A stretch of 64,000 nt of DNA, taken from the NCBI GenBank assembly GCA_011316305.1, contig SAUG01000162.1, positions 1 to 64,000 on the forward strand. Direction: 5' to 3'. The notes under the pieces are model-generated. The model was not told the DNA's origin. It saw only the letters and a program-made list of their open reading frames with translations, and ran no database searches. A program made the position numbers and the translations under genes. The DNA is from Rusavskia elegans. Lineage: Eukaryota > Ascomycota > Lecanoromycetes > Teloschistales > Teloschistaceae. Of this stretch, positions 1 to 10,327 are shown piece by piece; the first letter of the stretch is position 1; each line of letters starts with the position of its first letter.

Positions 1-360
1 TATATAAACTAGTTTCTAAATAAAATAGTTAAAGTTCTATTTATAATATTATATCTAGGAAAGGCTACCTTTAATTAGATATAGTCCTATATAGAAAATT
101 ACCTCGATAACCCGGAAGAATAAAGAGAAAATAAAATATTATAGATTTTCTATACTTTCGGTAATCTTATTATAGTTATAAAAAAAACTTTCGGAAATAA
201 TAATAAAAATAGAGTAATAAATAGGAGACTAATAGTTCTAAAATAATAGAAATCGGTAGTTATCTATACTATTTAGTTTAGAATATTAGTTTATAAAATA
301 GATTAGAAAGATTTAGCTTTAAAAGTCTATTTCTATAAAAGGTTCTAGATAAAAGTTAAA

Positions 361-600
361 AAAGCTATAGTAGCGATCGAAAAACTAGATTTATTAGTAG
401 ATTTTATCGAATTTATAATAAAAATTAATACTAGATAGTATAAAATATATTTAGATAAATAGGCGCTTAGTAAAATAGGATTCGTTAAAAGAAAGCCTAG
501 AAGAAACCTAATAAAACTCGATACTATTAAAACTAAAAAATTAAAAATTAAAGCTTATTATTTATATAGAAAAATAGAATACTTTAAAAAGAATTATCTA
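361..600 (+). pseudogene. retrotransposon Gag remnant with mutated zinc knuckle
   Basis: Frame +1 reads as a Gag-like C-terminal part with TAG stops at codon positions where Gln or Arg would be expected. It ends in a segment whose residues at 556, 565, 580 and 595 are all Tyr codons. Their spacing is exactly the C-X2-C-X4-H-X4-C of a retroviral-type zinc knuckle, so all three Cys and the single His have become Tyr (TGT/TGC to TAT/TAC, CAC/CAT to TAC/TAT). These are single G-to-A or C-to-T changes. Basic residues flank the motif as in Ty3/gypsy Gag proteins. The assignment to Ty3/gypsy rather than Copia is inference. The protein cannot be made. Confidence 0.65.
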
Positions 601-3600
601 ATTAAAAAAGTAACCGAGGTAACTAAAAATTATTTTAAAATAATAAAAGAATTATTCTATAAATATATAGTAAAAAACTGGTTAGCCTACTATAATAATA
701 TTTACTCTATCTATTTATCGGATAAGAAAAAGGATAGAATATTATTTTAAAAAATTAAAAAAAATATAGAAAATAAAACTAATAATTAATTTTAAATTAT
801 ATAAAACCGAAAAACCCCTTATAATAGCGCTTAAAATTAAAATCGGAAGTTAATAAACGATAGCTTTTATAAATAGAAAAGAAAATAATAAAGTTATAAA
901 AGGATTTTATAATAAAATTATAGAATATCTTTATAGACGAATAATAAAAGATAATAGAATCTTTAATATCGAAGTTAAAATAAAGTATAGATTAATTAAA
1001 ATAATAAATTTTACTATAATCGAAAGTTAGAGAAATTATATTATTTTAGGAAATAAATAAAAAGAATCGATTTTAAAAAAATTAATAAAAAAAAATACTA
1101 TTAGTAAAAAAATAGAACTATAAATAATATATCTACTAGCCTATAAAAATTTTTTATATAAAAAAATAGACGTTATTTCTATTATAAATTATAACGATAT
1201 TAAAGAATTAGATAAAAATTTAAAAAAAAGTAAAAAAGTTTAGAATATAAAGATCTAAAAAAAGTACTACTATTTTTTTTAGTAATTTATTAAAAAATAT
1301 AATAAAAATAGAAAAATAATTTAATAACTTTAGATAAACTATATTAGAAAAATATATTAAAACGTAATTAAAGCTATAAATAAAATCGAATACTATAAAT
1401 TAAACTAGGTCGATTAAAATAAAAAAGTACCGGATCTAGTATTTAATATATAATCTAAAAATAAAAAATTTTATTAATATCTATCCTTATTATTATAGGA
1501 CGAAATAGTTACTAAAAAATAAAATTTAATAGAACTATTAAAGAAACCAGAAATAATTTATAATATAGATATATAAATTAAATATAAAAACCGAAGATAA
1601 AAAAACCTTTAACTAGATTTTCTTTAAAATCCTATATTTTCTATAGATTAAAAGAAGTTAAAAACTTTTAGAATTTAATAAAAGCTTTTTACGCGGCTAG
1701 TATAAAACTAACGGAAAAGTAGAATATAACTGAATTATTAAATTTATTAAGCCGGGATAGTACGTATTATTTATAAATAATAAAATTACTTTTATATTTA
1801 TCTAAAACGCGATAATAAATAATAAGATATTTTTATTTACTAAAGAAATAATAGAAATCCGATTTCTAGACTAAATATTTATTATAAATTTCCTTTTTAA
1901 AATTAAAAAAAGATTCGATACGACGATAAATTTCGGAATATTTATTAAAAATACCTATAATATTAAAACGAAGTTTATTTTTTTTATTTTTAAAATATTT
2001 CCTTATAAAGGTTAGTAGAAATAAAAAAATAAAGAAATAATATATAGATAGTATTAAATATTAGAAGATTATATAATTTCTAAACCCGAGTATATTTATT
2101 ATAAATATTACCGCTAACTTCGATTTTATACTCTTTTAAAAGATTATAGATATATAAAAAATAAAGAAAAGGTATTATAACTTCTTTTAATTAAATATAA
2201 TAAAAAGACTTTAGTTAATTTCCCTTTCGAAAATATATAATAGAGATATTAGTAAAGAAAGGAAAAAAATAAAATAAAATAAAATCCTTTTTATATTCTA
2301 TAGACGGTTTTTAAACTAGGTAAAAAGTAATATAAAAAAGGCTATATTATATCTATAACTCTATAGAATTCTATAAAAAAATTAGTTAAATAAACGAATC
2401 TAATTATCTATAGCCGCCTATAGCCGATATAGCCGCCTTTTTAAATAGAATTTTTAGTAGACGGCCATTTATCGGTCTTTATAGCTATTTTTACTATATA
2501 TATCGCTTATTACTTCTATAGATAGTTTCTTTTATTAGTTATTAATATAATTATAGAATATATTTCTACTATTCTCTTTTTAATTACTTTATAATAAAGA
2601 TATTTTATAATATTATAACTATACCTTTACGGCTATATAAAATTAGTTATAATAATCTATACTAGGATTCCCTTACTATTTAATAGTTCGGACTACGTCT
2701 ACGGCTGTAGCTAGGCTTAAACGCAACGCCCTCTAATATACAGGGACGTTACACTATTTTTTATCGTTTTTATTACTTTAGAGGACTGATTTCTAGATTT
2801 TCGAAGAATTCTGTTAGTCGTAAAAAGGACCTCGGCAGTCCGGCAGGTATTTTCTAGACTAAAAGAAGAGATTTCTATATAAAATAATAAGAAAGAATCC
2901 TATTAATATAAAATTCTTCTAATCGCTAGTATATATATAGCAGACTTTTTAAAAAAAGTTTTAGTAATTTCTAGCTTCTGGTTATTAAGTTATTTAAGGA
3001 ATAAAAAAACTTTAAAACTTTTAGTCGACGGTTGATAGGATTTGACAGTCTTTTTTTTACTGACCAAGTTTATTTAATCTGAGATATATATAACGGTTGA
3101 GAAAAGAATCCTTGGCACAAAAAATTTGGCCTTTATAGCACCTTCACTTGATTTTGCTAGCAAAATAAACCCATTTATACGAGTATTTCATCTTCTGTTG
3201 TTGCACCCGATCTCTGAAGTTAAATTGTCTACCCACTGACTATCATCAATGATCTTTATCTTTAAGAGTCCAGGATTTTCTAAATACGAGCTTTAATAAA
3301 TAAATATAGTATTAGATTATAGCAGAAATCGCAGAATCTCTATAGGGGTCCTAATACATTAGATAAAAGTTAATATAATAGAGCGCAGAGCTATTTACCG
3401 AAGGGAAAATTTAGCTAATATATTTTCTAGAAAAGATAAATCGATATAAAATCTAAATTACTAATTCGATATCCGTATAAAAATATACTACTATCTAATC
3501 GTATCTAAAGATACTATATAAAACTCGCAGATAACCTTTTAAAAAACGGCGATATAACTATTAAAACCGGTATTAGTATCTCTAATTAGAACTATCTCTT

Positions 3601-4361
3601 AATATACCCCGAGGTTTAAAGCGCTAGAGTCGAGCCGGCGAATATAGCAGCAATACGACTAAAGGTCCTAAAAGAAAGGCCAGTACTAAAACTATAGCGA
3701 TATAGCTCTGACAAGACGAAGAAACGAATAGAGCGGTTCGTATTCCAGGAAGTTAACAAGACTAAATTGGAGGTAGATTCTCTCCGTCTACTATTCTAAT
3801 ATATAGTTATTCGAATTTACGAACTTTTAGATATTAATATTTAGAGAATACCGAAGTATTAATATTATAAAGTTATATTTTAAAAGAACGGTATCGTATT
3901 TACTCTTTTATTTCCTTTCTATCTATAAATATCAGCGAATTCTAAAATGGATTTTCAGATTAGACCGGCTGACAGCTATCTTAATCCAAATAATCTAAAA
4001 ATTCAAATAATCCAAAAATCCAAAAAATAGATTTTCGATAGATTAGAGCTCTAATAGTATCTATAGTACGAATACCTACTTAGTAAATAGCCTAAAATAG
4101 GATCTATATATAAGCTAAAAATAAATCTATATAATTTAAATCGAAAATAAAATTTAACGGCCGCCGCTAAAAGCGGAAATAACGGAAGTCGAATATCTTT
4201 TTAATAAACTACGCTAGACCTAATCTAGTTAGATTCTAGTAAAAAAATCTAATATTTTCGATCTAGACGAAGTTAGTCTAGCGGTATATATAGGCGTATA
4301 TAGGCCTACTAACTAATAAGAATTTAAACGAATTTAAAATCGAATCTTTAAATCTTTTTAG

Positions 4362-4530
4362 CCGTCTTAGCCGCTTAGCCGTTTTAGCCGTCTTAGCCGC
4401 GCAGCCACACAGCTTCGGGTATATCCGAAACCGGCTAATAAGCCGCTTATAAGCCGCTTTCAGCCGTATCGGCTGAAAACCGGCTGAGACGGCTAAAACG
4501 GCTGAAATCGGCTTTAAACCGGTTTTGGAA
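4362..4530. repeat. GC-rich AGCCG-type repeat island inside the RIP block
   Basis: Roughly nine-base units of the type AGCCG(T/C)(T/C)TT are repeated, first on one strand and then on the other (CGGCT). They include a perfect 9-bp inverted repeat with a 3-base spacer (4458-4466 and 4470-4478). Related motifs occur at about 2405-2440 and 6108-6152. The unit itself contains neither CpA nor TpG, so RIP cannot change it. That explains how it stays GC-rich in an AT-rich block. Function unknown; it may be an LTR or subterminal repeat of the dead element. Confidence 0.6.
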
Positions 4531-5110
4531 AATGCTGATAAACGGTAATATTATATTGACTTTTATATTAGAATAAAGTAGACGTCTTTTAGATTATCCG
4601 ATTTTTATATAGTAACGATTCGGAAATATAGGCGTTAAAAGTACTTTAGACTAATATTAAATACTATTTCCAGGTAAACTAGCTCTATAATTAGAAACGA
4701 TAGGTTTAATATAGAATAATATTTAATATAAAACTAATTATAGTATATTAACTTTAAACGTAATAGTATTTCGACCGTTTAGCTATACGTAGGCGGAATT
4801 ATACGCTTTCGGATAAAGACGATATATAAACCCGTAAAATTCTATATTATCGACGTTTCCTATAAAAGCGAGGCGTAGATCTTTACGAAGCACCTCGCTA
4901 GTCCTACATTCAGGAAGATAACGGAGCAGTCTATAGAAACAAATAGGAGCAAGTAAAGGAAAGAAAAATAGAAGGGAAGAAATAGAAAAAAGAGAAAGAA
5001 TAGAAAAAAAAAAAAAAAAAATTAGTAGAAAGGAGTAGATAGCAAGTTATACGAAAAGTAAATAGGTCTAATTCCGGTATCTATAGATACCGAGTTTTCG
5101 AATCCGTTTT

Positions 5111-6090
5111 CCGTAATCTGATATTTACTATATTCGAGTTGTCAGTTAAAAGAACCTATAGTAGTAAATTGGCGTTTTGTCGACTGGAGATTAAGTGTGG
5201 CGAATCAAGGTTAAGGAAAGGCGACCAATGCCATGACTATATACTTGCCCCGACTTTTATTCATTCGGCTATGTCTTCACCCCGTACTTTTGCACTGCCT
5301 AGTACTTCTATATCCATCAAAGCCCCAGTTCTCTGTCACTGGGGCAGTTTCAACATTATCCCGCGGTGTTCCAAAGAAATTCCATTCCATCCAATCAATT
5401 TCTTTAATTTCAACTTCCAAGATGACCTCTTTTCCTTCTTTTTATTATTCGTCTAATCCTTTTTCTGTGCCCGTCAACCTCATTGGTTCATTAGTTTACT
5501 CAGCGAGTTGCCAATGCCTGCTAGGCCTTGAACACTGTGATCTGGACCTGCTATTCCAACCGCTACTGGTCCATCTGTTCAGCCAGCTCTTTAGACTACA
5601 CCATCACCAGCCCTGTTCACTTCGATGGAAGATAAGGGGTATATACGTTCATTGCCCAAGCTCGATCAATTAAATATCCACGTTGAACGATTATTCAGCA
5701 AGCCAAGCAGGGCAGTATATTGGCAGCGACAATTGAAATCTGGGCTTCACCACGTACTACCTTGTTTGGTGTGGTTCCCTTCGTCTGCTAGAATGCGTGT
5801 TCCCTCTACCATACCAGAATTTTCATGTCATGTCAGTCGCAGGCGTGTAACAGCCGGTACCTCGATAGAAGATATCGTTGTGACGATGGCTCGATCGTTG
5901 GAGTACTGCTGCTGCTGTGAATGAAAATGGCTGTGGATATAATCGACCAAGGTAGCGGAAATCATAAGCTGTACTCCAGGAATACGCTGGCAGACAAAAG
6001 AATAGACTAAATCGTATTCAAGTTTTGCCTATAGCTTTCGGTTGAATCTGTATCACAGGCGATGAATATTTGATAATGGTCGTAACTGAA
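5111..6090. other. no recognisable gene; edge of RIP block
   Basis: Base composition returns to normal here. Open frames of about 100-146 codons exist on the plus strand, but none matches a family I know, and they overlap one another. None has a convincing splice pattern. The segment 5768-5905 is a diverged copy of an intergenic segment at 43851-43995 and is listed separately. I see no other supported feature. Confidence 0.5.
5768..5905. repeat. dispersed repeat, copy A
   Basis: This segment aligns with 43851-43995 in the same orientation. The best part (the last 50 or so bases, beginning AGGCGT and containing TACCTCGAT and AGATATCGTT) differs at about 9 of 53 positions. An upstream part (TCTGCT to TACCAG) matches at about 27 of 34. 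The middle contains gaps. No coding frame is preserved between the copies. It may be a fragment of a transposon or a small ectopic duplication. Confidence 0.6.
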
Positions 6091-6167
6091 TGACGAAACG
6101 ACCCGAGGGCTTGGCGGCGGCGGCTTAGGCGGCTTAGGCGGCTCTAGGCGGTCAGGTCGTTTCGTCA
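6091..6167. repeat. foldback element: 13-bp inverted repeat around GGCGGCTTA repeats
   Basis: A perfect 13-bp inverted repeat (TGACGAAACGACC at 6091-6103, its complement at 6155-6167) encloses 51 bases made of GGCGGCTTA-like units. The transcript or single strand could form a long hairpin. The interior is the same AGCCG/CGGCT-type repeat seen in the RIP block. It resembles a MITE or foldback remnant. No target-site duplication could be defined. Confidence 0.6.
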
Positions 6168-6673
6168 TCCGCAAAAGACGTCAGCGGGTACCGCGGCTCG
6201 CGCCGCCGTCGTTTGATTAAGTCAAATCCGAAGATAGTAGATCGAGGGTTCGAATTTTTAGAAAGTTAAAATATTTTTAGATTTTTTCTATCGAGGGAAT
6301 AAAATAATATAAAGTTTTATATATAAAAATATTGTAATATTATAATAGATTCCATATCAAATATAATATTTAATAATAAATCTTTTGATATTTATTAAAC
6401 CAAAGGAGTCTGTTCGCAAGCGTCGAAAGCTCAACTCTGCCAGCAAAGAGTAGCTTGCAGCTGAACGAGGTGCGGGCATCTCGTAGAAGCTAAAGCAGTT
6501 GCTAGGGTCATTGAGTCAATGTCGCAGGAATTGGATTGGCCTATCTTTGTACAAGCAGGGGAGTTCGCAGCTTATGTCTGCCAGGCTATTTTATTAGTCT
6601 ATCTAGTTGACATTTGTACCATATCGCTTTACAGGTGCTACCATCCGTTTTACCCATGTAGCGGCTGAATTCA
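6168..6673. other. AT-rich tail and spacer, no gene
   Basis: Bases 6230-6400 are again AT-rich (transposon debris). From 6400 the composition is normal. I see no gene, RNA or splice pattern that I can support. Confidence 0.5.
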
Positions 6674-8445
6674 TGGACAATCATCTCGATGCCGATTTAC
6701 ATCCTTCGCTACCGAATCCAGATGCAGAATATGATCCAGCGGTCGATGATTCCCGGCCGCGAGAGGATATCCTGCAGTGAGCTGCTCCGTTGCTGAGCTA
6801 AACCGATCTAAGAAACTGATGAATACAGGGACAAGATATTCTGTGAAGCCCTATAAGAGAGGAAAGCATTTCTCTTCGCCGTCAGAGCTTTCGAAGATGA
6901 AGACCGACAGGAATCAAGCTGGGAAGACGTGCTCGAGACTGTCAGGAATGCCCAGATCGACGCAGACGTCAACGCTATTAAAGGCATGAGCGGCGCCATC
7001 AGGAATATTACCAGACGATTGGGAGTCGCAGGACCAGCCTTCAAGGCATGGCTCCAGGTCCTATCGACCGATCAATTCGGTAGTGTCATATAGGGGGGGT
7101 TCAAGATAATCATCGACGCCGCGATAAGGCACAAAGACCTATGCCAGGAAGGTTTCGATGCCCTTGGAGAGATTCCGGAAGTCATCAAAGACGCCGACTT
7201 TTCTTTCAGCGAGTACAACAAAAGCGAAGAATTGGCTAAGCGAGTGGCGAAGCGATACACCGTGATCACAGAGACATTGAAGGGAATCCTCCATTCTACC
7301 AAGAACACGCATCTGGCCGTCACATACGCGCAGCACGGAATGCTTTCAAGGCGATCGCAAAAGGCTCAAACTACGGTCGAACAATCGAAGCTAATATCAA
7401 GAAAGTCAAAGGGTCGGCATCTGCTGTCAAACAGGAAGCCGACCGATGCCTTCGCCGTCGCGTTGGAGAAATGAAGAATGCTCAGGAATTCCAGACTTTC
7501 CGGGCCGCGCACTCCCAAAGGATATACGCAGGTTTTCAGTACCGATATAAGTGCGAAGAATTATGTTGGCGCGAGATTCGAGCTGACAACCTTGCTTTAC
7601 GGCATGAGGTGACGGAACTCAGGCGTACCATTACTCCGAAACCTTCTCCAAGAAACGGACCATCCCTCAGAAAGATTTGTCAGCTATTGAACACTAGCCC
7701 TGGCACAGCAGCCCAAGAAATGGAAGAGGTGCTGCGGGAAGCACAAAGATTACCTTTCAACCTCCAGACTCAGGCGAAGCGATTCATGACCTCTCAAAAG
7801 TTGCAGGAATGGCTCATATCCCCTTATTCCCGCGCTTTGCTCGCTCAGGCCAGCTAAGGCGATGAGAAAATATCTGCACTGTCCTTCGTGGTAAGCTTGT
7901 TAGTCCAATTCTTTCAGACTGGTGAAGATGCTCTCTCTCTCTACTTCTACTACGGCTTGCACACAGACCCATTCAACGACAGCGTCTCCGGTGCCACAGG
8001 AGGCCTTCAAAGCATCATAGCACAGTTGCTGCGGACAGAGCGCCTCGATTTCGATCTCGGATTCATCGACCATAAATACATTCAAGCACTCGAGAACGGC
8101 GACCTAGAAGCTCTCTGTGATCTTTTCGAAGGCCTCACTCAGCAGCTTCCACCATCCACTAGTCGTCGACAGCATCTCCTTCTACGAGACCAGGGCTCGG
8201 CTAGAAGGCACCTGCTGTGCGATGAACAGGATGCTCGAAACCGTTGACAAGGCCAGCTTTGTCCTCAAACTTCTGGTTACCAATCCGGGGGCAAGCGCTC
8301 ACGCCTCTAAGGGATTCCACCACGAGCAGGTGTAGTGGCTCTCCGACATCGATCCTGAAGAGGATGACGAGTTCGACCATAATGTTGGCGCTTTCAGGAC
8401 CCAAGCTGGAGTACAAGTACGAACGTCACAGATGGGGCTGATGAG
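6674..8445 (+). pseudogene. decayed STAND-type protein: DUF7708-like N-terminus plus NACHT/P-loop-like region
   Basis: Segments in two frames read as one protein of a fungal family that pairs a helical DUF7708-like domain with a P-loop NTPase region (NLR-like proteins linked to heterokaryon incompatibility and self/non-self recognition). Frame 2 (about 6800-7335) carries the DUF7708-like part, including SSWEDVLETVRNAQ and the YTVITETLKGIL helix. It is interrupted by TAA near 6857 and TAG at 7091-7093. The reading then shifts to frame 1 (about 7340-8247), with the conserved AQAKRFMTSQKLQEWL and LSLYFYYGLH...LRRTE-type segments. A TAA interrupts this part at 7855-7857. A further shift near 8155 leads into a VVDSISFYET segment. 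With two frameshifts and at least three stops, a functional product is very unlikely. The family call rests on remembered sequence patterns. Confidence 0.65.
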
Positions 8446-9149
8446 ATCGGACAGCGAGTCAATGACGAAAGATTGACAGATCGTCCGAGGAAGTCACCTT
8501 TGGTCACAATCAGTGTAGCTCGCCGAGCCCTTTGTGGTTTTTGATCCCTCGCGATCATCGATCGATTTCCTTTGGGCCCACTATCACCTTTGCCATTACA
8601 TGAAAATGGCGTCGAGGTTCTCTTTCAGTACCACGTCTTCCGAGGTAGGCGAACCCGAAAATCAAATTGGTATTCCAATGCACCAGTCACTACTGTAGTA
8701 TAGATTCACCAGGGACCGCCATCGCCTTAGAACCCACCGAACCATACCAACCACAAATCACAGACGCCGTTCCTACAATCCTTCCAAACAGCATACGAAC
8801 CGACATCATTGGATAAGCCAGTACTCCCAAAACCCCTCATACCCTCGATTGTATCAATGCAGCCCCCTTGTCCGGTTTCACGCCATTGGATTCTGGGTTG
8901 ACATCCATGATATTGTACGTAGCGATAGGGTTCCATTGGCATGGATGAAATGTCATAGTTGTCAGCGTTGTGCACTGGATTGTTGACTGTCTGTTTCAGC
9001 ATGGTGTCGGTACTGGTCGTAAGCTGGCAATCCAGTTGCGGGTCTGAGAAATTCAGGCATTAACAGTGCAACAAGGTCCAGCCTGTAGCCATTTACCATA
9101 AATTCTCCCACCTTCGAGTCGCGGCTTGTTATTGTGAAGCACTTGATAA
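8446..9149. other. spacer with one doubtful minus-strand 91-codon frame
   Basis: A minus-strand frame from ATG at 9002 to a stop at 8727 encodes 91 residues with four Cys and ends in LWLVWFGGF. It has no signal peptide of its own. It could be the last exon of a small Cys-containing protein, since an AG acceptor-like CCAG lies just upstream of the ATG, but I cannot place an upstream exon. No other feature is supported here. Confidence 0.25.
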
Positions 9150-9720
9150 ACGCCTTGTTGTGATGAACGGCGATGTCAGCATCACAGCCAAATCAAACTT
9201 CGTGCCATGTAGGATGGCGACCAACTTCGCTCCGAAAGAAACTTGTAAACCTTCGAATGAAACTTGTCGACGCCCGAGTTCATCCCAGACCCTTGGGTAC
9301 CATTGGGGACTGTGAATCGGGCAAGATCAGTTGTATTTCAGAGGTCGGCAGATCCACTATCAGCTTGCTCGTCACAATCAAACGCCTTGGACGTGTACCG
9401 TCGATTCAGAAAAGCGGACCTACAGACTCTACCATGACCATTCGCAATCTCCTTGATCTTCTAGCCTGGATCGAGAGCCTTGATCTCGTACGTAATCAGA
9501 TCGACAATCCCTCCTCCTGCATCGCAGACAGCGAATGTGTTCCGAACTTTCATGCTATTATATACTATCTGGTGGAGAGCCCAGATTGCGGCAGTCTTGT
9601 ACTTAGTAGGCTATGGCTTTACAATGAACGGGGTCCCTGCAGCTTCAGGTTGTAGTAAGGTCTCATCTGCTGATAGGTCGGAAGGGGAACCGATAACCAA
9701 AAATACGAGAGAGGGAACAG
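9150..9720 (-). pseudogene. decayed Hsp70-like (HSPA12-type) ATPase fragment
   Basis: The minus strand reads NTFAVCDAGGGIVDLITYE followed by KALDP. This is the phosphate-binding DxGGGTxD motif of the Hsp70/actin ATPase fold, as found in the fungal Hsp70-like family; the DAGGG codons lie at 9509-9523. Downstream in the same frame, SAFLNRR matches that family too. Upstream, in a shifted frame, a QPEAA segment resembles its SEPEAA motif. A TAG at 9461-9463 and further stops and frame changes interrupt it. N- and C-terminal parts are missing. Such Hsp70-like genes are frequent in accessory regions of fungal genomes. Identity is good for the motif and weaker for the rest. Confidence 0.6.
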
Positions 9721-10327
9721 ACTGTGGCCCAGAAACGTGAAGATATATTCGAATACTTCCAAGCCAATGAAAACCATACCGACAGCGATAACAAACAGAC
9801 ACCGTCTATTGGTTATATAGATAATGACAACACGAACAATTCAAAGGCTTCCTTAACTTTATTAACAACGATACAAAGAAACCGACTGAACTTGCTAGCT
9901 CCTACCACAATATATATAGGAGATCAAGTCCCCCGTACTCGATCTGATATACAGAATCAGAAAATTGAACAGCTGACTGGGGATCAGGTATAAATGGATC
10001 TCAGCTCCCAAATATAAAGTCAAGTCACCATTACGGCTTTACATTCATTGACCAAATCGAGATCAGAGGATATTGGGGCACGAACATCGACCTTTTAGCA
10101 CTTATTACTGCTGGCTCTAGTACGGAAGTATAGCAAGCAGGGTGGATATATAGCAGATAGCGCTAAAGAAGAGTTGATTGGGTGAGGTATAGTTGAAAAG
10201 GAAGGTCGATCTACTTACTGTCAATGAACTTCCATTGGTAATAACAGTCGAAGAACAAGCAGAAAACAGGAAATAGCTTGGTACTCGGAAAGAATATTCG
10301 CGAGAGTAAAATGGTCAATATCTTCCT
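9721..10327. other. spacer, no supported gene
   Basis: Moderately AT-rich sequence with only short unrelated frames. I see no gene or RNA that I can support. Confidence 0.45.

Larger units (their letters stand above)
1..5110. mobile_element. AT-rich, RIP-degraded transposon block
   Basis: This stretch is overwhelmingly A+T and almost free of CpA and TpG dinucleotides, while TpA is very common. That is the outcome expected from repeat-induced point mutation, which turns CpA into TpA on both strands. ATG is nearly absent, so there are no usable reading frames. Retrotransposon ancestry is shown by the Gag-like remnant at 361-600. A less mutated patch with ordinary base composition lies at about 3110-3290. 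GC-rich islands at about 2680-2860 and 4362-4530 also survive. Element boundaries and LTRs could not be placed because too many sites have changed. Most likely these are nested dead LTR-retrotransposon copies, with nothing functional. Confidence 0.85.

Noticed and set aside
5233..5924. Overlapping plus-strand frames of 99-146 codons
   Set aside because: No family similarity, no splice pattern, alternating hydrophobic noise, and overlap with the dispersed repeat.
6229..6260. B-box-like GGTTCGAATT possibly from a tRNA-derived SINE
   Set aside because: No A box at a suitable distance and no acceptor stem; single short match in AT-rich debris.
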